Both the position numbers and the translations under genes were made by a program. The notes beneath the pieces are model-generated. The model saw only the letters and a list, made by a program, of their open reading frames with translations, was not told the origin of the DNA and did not search any database. Shown piece after piece: positions 44,346 through 53,420 of a stretch of DNA of 54,829 bases; within the stretch, counting starts at the first letter, position 1; every line of letters starts with the position of its first letter. Source of the DNA: Sphingopyxis flava. GTDB taxonomy: Bacteria; Pseudomonadota; Alphaproteobacteria; Sphingomonadales; Sphingomonadaceae. Where the stretch lies: the NCBI RefSeq assembly GCF_900168005.1, contig NZ_FUYP01000019.1, positions 1-54,829 of the forward strand, written 5' to 3'.

Positions 44346-45107
44346 TCAGCGAATGGCGCTCTGTCCGCCATCGACGGGCAGGCAATGTCCGGTGATCATG
44401 GCGGCATCGGCAGAGCACAGGAAGATCGCTGCCGCAGCAATTTCCTCCGGTTCGATCAGACGCTTGATCAAGTGGAAATCGGCCATCGCCATCTGCTGTT
44501 CGTGCGTGAACATCTCGCTCAGGATCTTGGTTCGCACGAGGCCGGGGGCCACGCAATTCACCCGGATGTCATATGGCGCGTAAGTGCGTGCGGCATGGGC
44601 AGTCATCTGGATGACCCCGGCCTTGGCCCCGGCATAGACGATGTCTGCCGTCTGCACCGTGCTGATGCCCGCCATCGACGCGGTATTGACGATTGCGCCG
44701 CCCCCTTGGGCCCGCATAACCGGCAATTGATACTTCATTCCCAGCATCACTGACTTCAACGATGTGTCGCTGATCAGGCGGTAATCGGCTTCGGTCAGGT
44801 CCTCGATCGATTTGCCGGTGCCTACGCCGACGTTGTTGTGCGCGAAATCAAGCGAACCGAACCGGTCGAGCGTGGCCTGCACCAGACGTTCGACGGCGGC
44901 GCCATCGGTCGCGTCACACTGCATGGCAGCGGCTTCGCCGCCTCCGTCACGGATCGATGCCACCGTGTCTTCGGCGTCGGCAAGCGAGATGTCGCTCACC
45001 ACCACGCGAACGCCCTTTGCCGCGAAGGCCTTGGCCGTAGCGCGCCCGATGCCCGCTCCTGATCCTGTCACCAACGCAGTCTTGCCTGTGAAGTGGGGAT
45101 CATTCAT
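44346..45107 (-). CDS. Short-chain dehydrogenase/reductase
   Basis: A 253-residue classical SDR with TGSGAGIG, NNVG in place of NNAG, the segment NTASMAG and VYAGAK, and a C-terminal HCLPVDGG. The ATG at 45107 has AAGGA at 8 bases; the ATG at 45116 leaves no spacing to that site. It lies between the old-yellow-enzyme gene and another SDR, all on the minus strand with short gaps, so it very probably belongs to the P450 operon. Confidence 0.92.
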   Translation of the reverse strand: MNDPHFTGKTALVTGSGAGIGRATAKAFAAKGVRVVVSDISLADAEDTVASIRDGGGEAAAMQCDATDGAAVERLVQATLDRFGSLDFAHNNVGVGTGKSIEDLTEADYRLISDTSLKSVMLGMKYQLPVMRAQGGGAIVNTASMAGISTVQTADIVYAGAKAGVIQMTAHAARTYAPYDIRVNCVAPGLVRTKILSEMFTHEQQMAMADFHLIKRLIEPEEIAAAAIFLCSADAAMITGHCLPVDGGQSAIR

Positions 45108-45188
45108 GCGCAGCATCCTTCAATCGCGAAAGGATCGGTCATCGGATCAGCGCCCGTGGCCTTGTCGAGGGCGACGCGGTGCGGGCGA

Positions 45189-46361
45189 TCAGGTCAGGAT
45201 CGACACCGATGCCGGATCGAAGGGCGGTAGCGGTTGGCCAGTGCGTGCCTTGCGGACCCAATGAGGGTCCTGCAGGATTGCGCGGCCTACCGATATGACG
45301 TCGAACTCTCCCGCTGCGAAGCGGCGCATCACCAGGCCGAGATTGTTCGATGCCTCGGAAATGGCGTTGTCGGTATCGTATTTGCCCTTGATCAGGCCGA
45401 TCCCGCCGACCGCCCCGGACAGCTTGCTCGTCAGCTTCTTGGCCCAGCCGGCCAGCGACAGATCGCCATGATCGGGAAAGGCCGGCGTGTTGAAGAAGCG
45501 CACGCTGGCATCGAAGAGGTCGACGCCGGCATCCGCGATGGGGCCGAGGATGGCTTCGAGTTCGGCCGGCGTTTCAGCGAGCCTGGCCCGGAAATTCTGC
45601 TGCTTCCATTGCGAAAAGCGGAAAATGATCGGACGATCCTCGCCAACAGCTTCGCGGCATGCCTTGACCACTTCCACCGCGAAGCGTGTGCGTTCGACGG
45701 CATTGCCGCCCCACGGCGCACTGCGGCGGTTGGTCTCTTCCCACAGGAAGGAATCGATCAGGTAGCCATGGGCACCGTGCAGGGCCAGCCCGTCGAAGCC
45801 CGCCGCCACGGCATCGCGAGCGGCGCGGCCGAAGCCGGCGACGACGTCGGCAATCTCTTCGTCGGTGGGAACCGGCATCGGCGCGGCGGAGATGATGCGC
45901 GCCTGCTCGATATAGGAGATGTCGGCCGTCGCCGGATCGCCATAGTATCCCGAAGGCGAGAACGCAGGCGCCTTGCCGTCGGGCATCCGCATCGGACCCT
46001 GATGCCACAGCTGCGGGATGATCTTTCCGCCAAGCGCATGGACGCCCTCGACCACCTTGGCCCACGCATCGACAGTGGCCTGGCCTTGAAAGAGCGGCAG
46101 GTTTTCCTCGCCCAGTCCGGTATCGCCGACCGAAGCCGGATGATCGGTGCCGATCGCCTCGGTGATGAGCAGACCGGTGCCGCCCTCGATCCGGCGTCGG
46201 TAGTAAGCGGCGACATCCGGCCCCGGAATGTTGTCAGGGCAGAAGCTGCGGGTCATCGGCGACATGACCACCCGGTTCGGGATGGTGAGGCCACGAATGG
46301 TCAGCGGCTCGAAAAGCGGTGCCAGTTCGTCGGGCGAGGGGGCTGTTACGAAAGCGGTCAA
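45189..46361 (-). CDS. NADH:flavin oxidoreductase of the old yellow enzyme family
   Basis: A protein of about 390 residues with the FMN-binding TIM barrel of old yellow enzymes: LTIPNRVVMSPMTRS, IIPQLWHQGP, and GFDGLALHGAHGYLIDSFL, where the HGAH pair is the substrate-binding site. ISVGRAILQDPHW closes the phosphate site. Family members reduce activated C=C bonds with NAD(P)H; some act on steroid-like enones or demethylate. The start is probably a TTG at 46361 with GGAG at 8 bases, since no ATG fits. It lies 38 bases after the ferredoxin in the P450 operon. Confidence 0.9.
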   Translation of the reverse strand: MTAFVTAPSPDELAPLFEPLTIRGLTIPNRVVMSPMTRSFCPDNIPGPDVAAYYRRRIEGGTGLLITEAIGTDHPASVGDTGLGEENLPLFQGQATVDAWAKVVEGVHALGGKIIPQLWHQGPMRMPDGKAPAFSPSGYYGDPATADISYIEQARIISAAPMPVPTDEEIADVVAGFGRAARDAVAAGFDGLALHGAHGYLIDSFLWEETNRRSAPWGGNAVERTRFAVEVVKACREAVGEDRPIIFRFSQWKQQNFRARLAETPAELEAILGPIADAGVDLFDASVRFFNTPAFPDHGDLSLAGWAKKLTSKLSGAVGGIGLIKGKYDTDNAISEASNNLGLVMRRFAAGEFDVISVGRAILQDPHWVRKARTGQPLPPFDPASVSILT

Positions 46362-46399
46362 GCCATGATCTCCGGCGTTGGATACAGTGATGAGGCGGA

Positions 46400-46735
46400 T
46401 CAGTACTGGGATTCGGGGATATGCACTTCGGCGTCCACGAATTCCGGGGTCAGCTTGATCTGGCAGCTGAGCCGGCTGGTCGGGCGACGATCGCTCGACA
46501 CGATGTCGAGCATGTCGAGCTCGCTTTCCGAAGGAGCCTCGATCCGTTCGAACGAAGCCTTGTCGAGGAACACGTGGCAGGTTCCGCACGACATCGAGCC
46601 GCCGCACTCCGCGGCAATGCCCTTGATCCCGGTGGCGTATGCCACTTCCATGACTGTCTCGCCGATCTGGCCTTCCACATCCCGGGCTTCACCGTCAGCC
46701 GACACGAACTGAAACTTGATATTCTGCGATTCCAT
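46400..46735 (-). CDS. [2Fe-2S] ferredoxin, putidaredoxin/adrenodoxin type
   Basis: A 111-residue ferredoxin with cluster ligands C44, C50, C53 and C91 in ECGGSMSCGTC and LSCQ. The ATG at 46735 follows GGAAG. It lies 55 bases downstream of the P450 gene on the same strand, so it is very probably that P450's electron donor. No reductase gene is adjacent. It is clearly related to the ferredoxin at 15704. Confidence 0.95.
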   Translation of the reverse strand: MESQNIKFQFVSADGEARDVEGQIGETVMEVAYATGIKGIAAECGGSMSCGTCHVFLDKASFERIEAPSESELDMLDIVSSDRRPTSRLSCQIKLTPEFVDAEVHIPESQY

Positions 46736-46790
46736 GGTACTTCCATCTTTCGATCGTCTGTCCAAGACCCGCGCGCGGGTCGCGATGGTT

Positions 46791-48056
46791 TCAGGGATTG
46801 AGACGAACCGGCAGGCGCGTCGGCCCCCTGAAGGTGAGCACCCCCACAATCTCGACCGGGTCGTCCTCGATCAGCTGCATGTTCGGAAAGGCGGCGGTCA
46901 GTTCCTCGACCATCATCCGCATCTGCATGCGGGCGATCGGCGCCCCCATGCAGAAATGCAGGCCGTTGCCGAATGCCACGTGCGATCGGGCGTTCTTGCG
47001 GCGAATGTCGAAAGTCTCGCCATTCTCGAACGTCGCCTCGTCGCGGCCGGCCGAGGCCAGCGAGAGGATGATCTTTGATCCTGCGGGAAGGGTCACTCCG
47101 CCGATTTCGACGTCCTCCTTGGCCAGGCGACGCCAGGCGACCACCGACGATACGTAGCGCAGCCCTTCTTCGACGGCATTGGGAATCAGCTTCGGGTCAT
47201 CCACCAGGGCCTTCCAGTCCTCGGGCCGACGCAGCAGTTCGAGAAGCAGGTTGGCAGAGGCATTCGACGTCGTCTCGTGCGCGGCCAGGAGCGAGGCGAA
47301 CACGAGGCTCTTGATCTCGTTCTCCGTCAGCCTGGTATCGTCCCCGCCGCGCGAGGCGAGGAGCCAACTGGGGTAGTCGTCGCCCGGAACCTTCTTGCGC
47401 TGCTCGACGAGATCGCACGAGAAGTTCCAGAAATCGAGAAGGTCGTCGGCAGCGGCGAACTGTTCCTCGCGCGTCGGATGGCCGTGCATCAATTTGACAC
47501 GCAGTTCGGTCCACTGCTTGATCCGGCGCGGATCGATGTCGGTCACGCCGAGAAGCAGGAACGCGGTCTTGGCGGGCAGCTCGTAAGTCAGCGCATCGAC
47601 CAGGTCGATCTCGTCCTTGCCCTTCATCTGAGCGACATAGCCCTTGACCAGCTCGCGGACGGCGCCGTCGTAGGAAAGCAGCTTCTTGGGGTTCAGGAAG
47701 CCCTGCACGTGGGTGCGAATACGGTCATGCCGCGGCGGGTCGCAGGCCACTTGGACGCTTTCGTTGGTGAAGCCGCGGTCGATCATCGACTGCAGCATTT
47801 CGGGCGGCCAGGGAACGACCGGCTGGGTGGCGACGGTTGCAGAAAAACGATCATGGTCGCGCAGGACGGCGATCACGTCCTCGCGCCGGGTGACGACCCA
47901 ATAGTCGATCTCGGGCGAATAGAAGACCGGCACGTCGGCGCGGATTTCCGCGAAGAAGTCGTACATGCCCTCGTGCTCGAACGGATGGAAGTTCTGGCCA
48001 GCATTGTGCATGGGACATCCCGCCGGAATGCTTTTGGGGTCCAAAACCTGCTGCAT
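46791..48056 (-). CDS. Cytochrome P450
   Basis: A 421-residue soluble P450. AAHETTSN is the I-helix acid/Thr motif, EEGLRY the K-helix ExxR, and FGNGLHFCMGAPIARMQ the heme loop with the axial Cys at about residue 369. GGGGAGGGAG lies upstream of the ATG at 48056. It heads the minus-strand operon P450, ferredoxin, OYE, SDR, SDR and is divergent from the thiolase operon. The substrate is unknown. This P450 has an intact reading frame and its own ferredoxin, unlike the broken one at 38100. Confidence 0.95.
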   Translation of the reverse strand: MQQVLDPKSIPAGCPMHNAGQNFHPFEHEGMYDFFAEIRADVPVFYSPEIDYWVVTRREDVIAVLRDHDRFSATVATQPVVPWPPEMLQSMIDRGFTNESVQVACDPPRHDRIRTHVQGFLNPKKLLSYDGAVRELVKGYVAQMKGKDEIDLVDALTYELPAKTAFLLLGVTDIDPRRIKQWTELRVKLMHGHPTREEQFAAADDLLDFWNFSCDLVEQRKKVPGDDYPSWLLASRGGDDTRLTENEIKSLVFASLLAAHETTSNASANLLLELLRRPEDWKALVDDPKLIPNAVEEGLRYVSSVVAWRRLAKEDVEIGGVTLPAGSKIILSLASAGRDEATFENGETFDIRRKNARSHVAFGNGLHFCMGAPIARMQMRMMVEELTAAFPNMQLIEDDPVEIVGVLTFRGPTRLPVRLNP

Positions 48057-48544
48057 CAGTCTACTCCCTCCCCGTGTCGACGGGTTACACAAAAGAACAT
48101 ACCCGACCGTTCGCCATGCGGAGACAGGACGCGCGGTGCCGCCACCCGTGCCCGGTCCGATCCTGCGGTGTGCGGCGGCATCAGCGGTGACATCAGAAGC
48201 GATCGGCTTGCGGTCTAGCTAGGGGATGCAGCGGTGGGGCGAAACCGCCAAATGGTGCGCCGGTAGTCCGCCCGGTCGTTATTATATCCGTGAATTGCCC
48301 GGAGCGGACGCGGGCGCATGGCTGATATCGCCAATGGGCAGCCGCAGCGATCGGCGGCGGCCATCACCAGCCTGATTGCATTCCTGTCGGCGGCCCTACG
48401 GGTCTGACAACGCTTGCCGCAGCGCAACGGCGGCGTGTAGGCCTGCGTGCGGAAAGCAGGGCCGGCGGCGCTGTGCGGATCAGTCGTGCACCCCTTCGGC
48501 CCTTGCCGGATCGAGCCGGGTCGAAACAATTTGGGAACTGGGAT
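48057..48544. other. Divergent promoter region of two catabolic operons
   Basis: About 490 bases between the P450 and thiolase starts. It must hold both promoters, but I see no strong palindrome. An AT-rich spot near 48280-48295 (gttattatatcc) is a possible -10 region. No gene is supported. Confidence 0.45.
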
Positions 48545-49795
48545 TTGCGGTCAAATTCTGACGTGTTCATCGTGGGCTCGGGAATGACGTCGCTCGGCAA
48601 GTTTCCCGAGCGATCCGTTCGCGAGCTGACCGGCATGGCGGTTGCCAAGGCACGCGAGGATGCCGGCCTTGCCGATGCATCCCTGTTCGAGGCCGCGTGG
48701 TTCAGTAATACGCGCCAAGCGCTGCTCGAAGGGCAGAACGGCATTCGCGGCGAAGTCGCGCTGCGCCCCAACGGCGTCACCGGCATTCCCGTCACCAACG
48801 TCGAGAACGCCTGCGCCAGCGGCAGCACAGGTTTCTACAACGCGCTGGCTTTCCTGAAGGCAGGCTTCGGCGAAGTCGCCCTTGTCGTTGGCGCGGAAAA
48901 GATGTTCTTCCCGGAAAACCGTGAGGGGATGTTCCGCGCCTTCAGGGGCAGCACCGACACGCTGGAGTTCGACAGCCAGATCGAGGCCCTGCTTTCGCTG
49001 GCCAAGGACATGCCCATCCCGGAAGGTGTCGAGCCCGCGGCCGAGCGCAGTGTCTTCATGGATATCTATGCCGCCTTCGCGCGCTATCACATGGCCCGCT
49101 TCGGCACGACGCAGCGGCAGATCGCGGCGGTGGCGGCAAAGAACCATCACCATTCGACGATGAACCCCGATGCGCAATACCGCTTCGACATGTCGATCGA
49201 TGAGGTGCTGGCCGACAAGCCGGTGTCCTGGCCCTTCACGCGGTCCATGTGCGCTCCGATCAGCGATGGCGCTGCCGCCATGATCCTGTGTACGGGCTCT
49301 GCGCTCGACAAGTTCGATGCGGCCCGGGCAGTCCCGGTTGCGGCTTGTGCGCTGGTATCATCCTCCGATCGCCATCCCGACGATCTCGACAATCACCTCG
49401 GCCGTCGCGCCGCGCTCAAGGCGTACGACCAGGCGGGCGTTGGGCCCGAGGCGATGTCGGTCGCCGAAGTCCATGATGCAACCGCGTTCGCCGAAATCCT
49501 GCAGATCGAGAACCTGGGTCTGTGCGCGCGGGGCGACGGGGGGGCATTCACGGAGTCGGGCGCGACGGCCCTTGGCGGGCGCATTCCGGTCAATCCGTCG
49601 GGCGGACTGCTGTCCAAGGGCCATCCGGTGGGCGCCACCGGCATCATCCAGCTGCACGAGCTCGTGACCCAGTTGCGCGGCGAAGCGGGCGCGCGGCAGG
49701 TGGAGAACGCACGCTGGGCCATTGCCGAGAACGGGGGCGGATTCCTCGGTTACGAGGAAGCATCCACCGTCGTCACGATCCTGGGCGGCCGCTAG
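48545..49795 (+). CDS. Thiolase, SCP2/acetyl-CoA acetyltransferase type
   Basis: A protein of about 416 residues. The nucleophilic Cys is near residue 90 in NACASGST. EVHDATAFAEI and GHPVGATGIIQLHEL carry the His residues, and IAENGGGFLGYEEA ends the fold. The pattern matches SCP2-type thiolases, which cleave the beta-keto thioesters of branched or ring-bearing acyl chains. The start is uncertain: a TTG at 48545 and a GTG at 48563 both fit the expected N-terminus (SDVFIVGSGMTSLGKF). It begins the plus-strand operon with FAH, SDR, VOC and esterase genes. Confidence 0.92.
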   Translation: MRSNSDVFIVGSGMTSLGKFPERSVRELTGMAVAKAREDAGLADASLFEAAWFSNTRQALLEGQNGIRGEVALRPNGVTGIPVTNVENACASGSTGFYNALAFLKAGFGEVALVVGAEKMFFPENREGMFRAFRGSTDTLEFDSQIEALLSLAKDMPIPEGVEPAAERSVFMDIYAAFARYHMARFGTTQRQIAAVAAKNHHHSTMNPDAQYRFDMSIDEVLADKPVSWPFTRSMCAPISDGAAAMILCTGSALDKFDAARAVPVAACALVSSSDRHPDDLDNHLGRRAALKAYDQAGVGPEAMSVAEVHDATAFAEILQIENLGLCARGDGGAFTESGATALGGRIPVNPSGGLLSKGHPVGATGIIQLHELVTQLRGEAGARQVENARWAIAENGGGFLGYEEASTVVTILGGR

Positions 49796-49838
49796 ACAAC
49801 ATTTCGCAACAAGCAATCGAATCACGAAGGCAAAGGCA

Positions 49839-50717
49839 ATGAAACTTACAAGCTATATCGGATCAGACGGACGCGAGAGCTGTGGCATCGTCACCGGAAG
49901 CATCGACGCACCCGAAGGCATCATCGATCTCGGTCCGCGCTACACTTCGTTGCGCGACCTCATCGCCGATGGCGCCGACGGACTTGCCTATGCAAAGTCG
50001 CGCGCCGACGCCGCACCGGCGATTGCCTTTGCCGACGCCAAGCTGCTGCCCGTGGTGCCCAAGCCCGACAAGATCCTGTGCGTGGGCGTGAACTTTGCCA
50101 GCCACGTCAAGGAAACCGGCCGCGAGACGCCTGACAAGCCGATGATCTTCATGCGCTTTGCCGAAAGCCAGACCGGCGCGCACCAGGACATGCTGTGTCC
50201 CAAGGTGTCGGAAAGGTTCGATTACGAGGGTGAACTCGCGGTGATTATCGGCAAGCGCTGCCGCTACGTGCCCGAGGACAAGGCACTCGACTACGTCGCG
50301 GGCTATTCCTGCTACAACGACGGCAGCGTCCGCGACTGGCAGAAGCACTCGCAGCAGTTCGGACCGGGCAAGAACTTCCCGCAGACGGGTGCCTTCGGTC
50401 CGTGGATGGTCACTGCCGACGAACTGACCGACATCAGCGCGCAGTCGCTCAAGACCCGCCTCAACGGACAGGAAGTGCAGACCGCCACGCTCGACGACCT
50501 TATCTTCGACGTTCCGGCCCTTGTCGCCTACTGCTCTTCGTTCATCACGCTCGAACCCGGCGATGTCATCATCTGCGGCACGACCGGCGGCGTCGGCGCT
50601 TTCCACAATCCGCCGTTGTGGATGAAGGAAGGCGACACCGTCGAAGTCGAGATTTCCGGGATCGGCATCCTGCGCAACGGGATCGCCAAGGAAGCGGACG
50701 ACTTCGACATCGTGTGA
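49839..50717 (+). CDS. Fumarylacetoacetate hydrolase (FAH) family protein
   Basis: A 292-residue FAH-fold enzyme. The metal ligands are E130 and E132 in DYEGELAVI and D161 in CYNDGSVRD. KILCVGVNFASHVKETG and PGDVIICGTTGGVG are standard family segments. Members hydrolyse or decarboxylate beta-diketone and oxo-acid products, including ring-cleavage intermediates. AAGG lies upstream of the ATG. It starts 43 bases after the thiolase stop, suggesting a shared transcript. Its role on a diketone product of the pathway is inferred from family behaviour. Confidence 0.93.
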   Translation: MKLTSYIGSDGRESCGIVTGSIDAPEGIIDLGPRYTSLRDLIADGADGLAYAKSRADAAPAIAFADAKLLPVVPKPDKILCVGVNFASHVKETGRETPDKPMIFMRFAESQTGAHQDMLCPKVSERFDYEGELAVIIGKRCRYVPEDKALDYVAGYSCYNDGSVRDWQKHSQQFGPGKNFPQTGAFGPWMVTADELTDISAQSLKTRLNGQEVQTATLDDLIFDVPALVAYCSSFITLEPGDVIICGTTGGVGAFHNPPLWMKEGDTVEVEISGIGILRNGIAKEADDFDIV

Positions 50718-50775
50718 TTTCCAAGGGGGCGAGGTCACTCGCCCCCACCATGCCATTCATTTCAGGGAGCCTTTC

Positions 50776-51546
50776 ATGGAACAGCGCCATGCAGGAAAAG
50801 TCGCAGTCATCACGGGCGCTGCGGCCGGTATCGGCCGCGCGTTCGCGCTTCGCCTTGCGCGCGAAGGTGCGGAAGTCGCGGTCGTCGACCTCAACGCCGC
50901 CGACGAGACCATGGACGAACTGCGCGCGATCAATGCGCGTGCCGCCTCGTTCCAGTGCGACGTCAGCGATCCCGATCAGGTAGCCAGGCTGGGCGACGAG
51001 GTCGAGAACGAGTTCGGTCGGTGCGATATCCTAGTCAACAACGCCGGCATCTTTCCCAGCATGCCATTCGCACAGATGGAACTGAAGGACTGGCGCCATA
51101 TGCTGTCGGTCAACCTCGATTCGGTGTTCCTCGTCTCGAAGCGCTTCGTAGGCGGGATGCGCGAGCGCAAGTGGGGCCGCGTCGTCAACATGGCGTCGAA
51201 CAGTTTCGGCCAGGTCGCACCCGGACTGACCCACTATATCGCGGCCAAGGGCGGGGTCATCGGCTTCACCCGTGCGCTTGCCAGCGAACTGGGCCCGGAA
51301 GGCATTACCGTCAACGCGATCGCGCCCGGCTTCACCCGGACCGAGGGCACTCTCAACCGCCCGCCCAACTTCCGCGGCCAGACGTCCGAGCAGCTTTACG
51401 GCATCCTAGCGGATCGGCAGGCCATCCCGCGCGCGCCGATGCCGGAAGACATGGCGGGCGTCCTGACCTGGCTGGTCAGCTCGGATGCCGATTTGATCAC
51501 AGCACAGACGTTCTACGTCGATGGCGGGCTGATCCGCGCCTCCTAG
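50776..51546 (+). CDS. Short-chain dehydrogenase/reductase
   Basis: A 256-residue classical SDR with every standard motif: TGAAAGIG, NNAGI, Ser in NMASNS and HYIAAK 13 residues on, NAIAPG and TFYVDGG. AGGGAG precedes the ATG. It lies 58 bases after the FAH gene and 110 before the VOC gene, within the thiolase operon. Probably a 3-hydroxyacyl or alcohol dehydrogenase step; substrate unknown. Confidence 0.93.
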   Translation: MEQRHAGKVAVITGAAAGIGRAFALRLAREGAEVAVVDLNAADETMDELRAINARAASFQCDVSDPDQVARLGDEVENEFGRCDILVNNAGIFPSMPFAQMELKDWRHMLSVNLDSVFLVSKRFVGGMRERKWGRVVNMASNSFGQVAPGLTHYIAAKGGVIGFTRALASELGPEGITVNAIAPGFTRTEGTLNRPPNFRGQTSEQLYGILADRQAIPRAPMPEDMAGVLTWLVSSDADLITAQTFYVDGGLIRAS

Positions 51547-51656
51547 GTGGCCGGGATGGTGCCCGCCCGTCGCGGCGGACCGACTCCTAGCGCACGCGGC
51601 ACTCGACAGCCGACGCCATCGCGTACCGATCGTGTCGAAGAAGGAATGACGAACCC

Positions 51657-52220
51657 ATGACCCTGGCACCGCCCAATGCCCAGTTCCGCCACCTCGGGAT
51701 CTATGTGCGCGACCTCGATGCCATGCTGGCCTTCTATCAGCGGGTCCTCGGTCTCGTGGTGACGGACAGGGGGCCGACGCAAGCCGGCGGCAGGATCGTA
51801 TTCCTCAGCCGCAGCCCGGACGAGCATCACCAGATCGTTCTTGTCGAAGGGCGCACCGATGCCATGGGAAGCGGCCTCATCAACCAGATGTCGTTCAAGC
51901 TCGACACCCTTGCCGATCTTCGTCGTTTCTACGAGATCATCAAGGCCGAGAACATCCGGGTCGACCGCGCCATGAACCATGGCAACGCCTGGAGCATCTA
52001 TTGCTTCGACCCTGAGGGTAACCGTCTCGAACTCTATGCCAAGTCTGCATGGTACATCGCGCAGCCCTGCGCCGAACCGCTCGATCTTGACGAGCCCGAA
52101 GAGGTGATCTTGGCGCAGACGGAAGAACTCGTCCGCGGCGACCCCACTTTCGTTCCTCTCGACGAGTGGCTGCGTCGCCAGGCTAAGGCCGTCGGTGCGA
52201 CGCCATATGACGCGGCCTGA
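51657..52220 (+). CDS. VOC-superfamily protein with a 2-His-1-carboxylate set (extradiol dioxygenase-like)
   Basis: A 187-residue protein. His in FRHLGIYVRD, His in EHHQIVLVEG and Glu in NRLELYA match the metal ligands of type I extradiol dioxygenases and glyoxalases. SIYCFDPEGNRLELYA is the usual C-terminal module. It is a single VOC unit plus a C-terminal tail, shorter than two-domain dioxygenases (about 290-300 residues), so ring-cleavage activity is possible but not assured. AAGGA precedes the ATG. The FAH and esterase genes beside it would suit a ring-cleavage route. Confidence 0.88.
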   Translation: MTLAPPNAQFRHLGIYVRDLDAMLAFYQRVLGLVVTDRGPTQAGGRIVFLSRSPDEHHQIVLVEGRTDAMGSGLINQMSFKLDTLADLRRFYEIIKAENIRVDRAMNHGNAWSIYCFDPEGNRLELYAKSAWYIAQPCAEPLDLDEPEEVILAQTEELVRGDPTFVPLDEWLRRQAKAVGATPYDAA

Positions 52221-52274
52221 GACGGCAGGCGCCAACAACGGCGCCGCACGGCCAGCATCGGCAGGACGCGCGTG

Positions 52275-53222
52275 ATGCCGGTCGATCCCGACTTCCAGGC
52301 AATACTCGATCGTGTGAATGCGCTGCCGCCGCCGGATTACGGACGGCCCGCGATGGACATCGCAAGCGAGATGCGATCGGCGCCGATCGTGACCCCGCCC
52401 CTGCGCGATCCGGTCACGGTCGAGGCGCGCCGGATTCCGGCGAACGATGGCCATCCCATCCCGATCCGCATCTATCGTCCCTCTACGGCGAGACCGCATC
52501 CCGTCATCGTCAGCATGCACGGCGGCGGGTGGGTGAGGGGATCGCTCGACTCCGACGAGTTCAAGTCGCATTTCATCGCCCACGCATCGGGCTGCGCGGT
52601 CGTTTCGGTCGACTATCGCATGGCGCCCGAGTTTCGCTATCCCGTCGCTCTGGAAGACTGTCTTGCCGTGACGGAATGGGTCCGTGCGAATGCGGACAGC
52701 ATGGGCTTCGAGGCAGACCGGATTGGCGTGGCGGGTGACAGCGCAGGCGGCAACCTGGCCGCGGCACTGGCGCTGATGGCGCGGGACCGTGGCGGCCCAC
52801 CGCTGCGCTGCCAGATCCTTGTCTACCCGATTTGCGATCATGATTTCGATCGGCCGTCGTATCTCGAGAACGCCGAGGGCAAGCTGCTGACCCGGGCCAT
52901 GATGCAGTGGTTCTGGGACCAGTATGCAGGCCCGGCGGATCGCAATCAGCCCTATCTCAGCCCACTGCGCTCGCCCGATCTTCGCGGCTTGCCCCCGGCG
53001 CTGATCCTGACGGCAGAGCACGATCCCCTGCGCGACGAGGGCGAGCTTTACGCCAGGAAGTTGCAGGAGGCAGGCAATATCGTCGAGGCACAGCGCATTG
53101 ACGGGGTGATCCATCCGTTCCAGTCGCTGGCAGTGCTGAACGCCAAAAGCATCCGAACGCTGGAGGCGAGCGCGGCGTTCGCCAGGCGGTTCCTGCTCGC
53201 GGGCGATTCGCGATCCGCCTAG
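52275..53222 (+). CDS. Alpha/beta hydrolase of the hormone-sensitive-lipase family
   Basis: A 315-residue esterase. HGGGW (82-86) forms the oxyanion hole, S156 in GDSAGG is the nucleophile, Asp lies in AEHDPLRDEG and His in GVIHPF. This is family IV of bacterial esterases, acting on short or medium acyl esters and on lactones. AGGA lies 8 bases before the ATG at 52275; a GTG one codon upstream is equivalent. It is the last gene of the thiolase operon, 54 bases after the VOC gene, and is followed by a terminator. Confidence 0.93.
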   Translation: MPVDPDFQAILDRVNALPPPDYGRPAMDIASEMRSAPIVTPPLRDPVTVEARRIPANDGHPIPIRIYRPSTARPHPVIVSMHGGGWVRGSLDSDEFKSHFIAHASGCAVVSVDYRMAPEFRYPVALEDCLAVTEWVRANADSMGFEADRIGVAGDSAGGNLAAALALMARDRGGPPLRCQILVYPICDHDFDRPSYLENAEGKLLTRAMMQWFWDQYAGPADRNQPYLSPLRSPDLRGLPPALILTAEHDPLRDEGELYARKLQEAGNIVEAQRIDGVIHPFQSLAVLNAKSIRTLEASAAFARRFLLAGDSRSA

Positions 53223-53259
53223 ACCGCGCGACGAACCGCGCGGGAAATCAGCCGACAGC

Positions 53260-53273
53260 GCTTTTGCAAAAGC
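53260..53273. promoter_or_regulatory. Perfect 14-bp palindrome between esterase and iclR-type gene
   Basis: GCTTTTGCAAAAGC is fully self-complementary. It lies 37 bases after the esterase stop and about 147 bases before the IclR start, upstream of the terminator. It may be a regulator site or part of the transcript-end structure. Confidence 0.35.
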
Positions 53274-53292
53274 AGCGTGAAACGGCGCGCGA

Positions 53293-53334
53293 GCCGCTGT
53301 AAGCGGCCAGGTCCCGTCACTGTACGGGTTTTTT
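53293..53334 (+). terminator. Tandem hairpins with T-tract ending the thiolase operon
   Basis: A 6-bp hairpin GCCGCT-gta-AGCGGC is followed by CCCGT-cactgt-ACGGG and six T residues (53329-53334). This is a classical Rho-independent terminator 70-110 bases after the esterase stop. Confidence 0.85.
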
Positions 53335-53420
53335 GCACGTCGCCTTGATCGCCATCCGCATCTCTTGCACCAAAACCGAACGTCTGTTAGGTTACCGCAA
53401 AGGACAGATGGAGAGATGTC

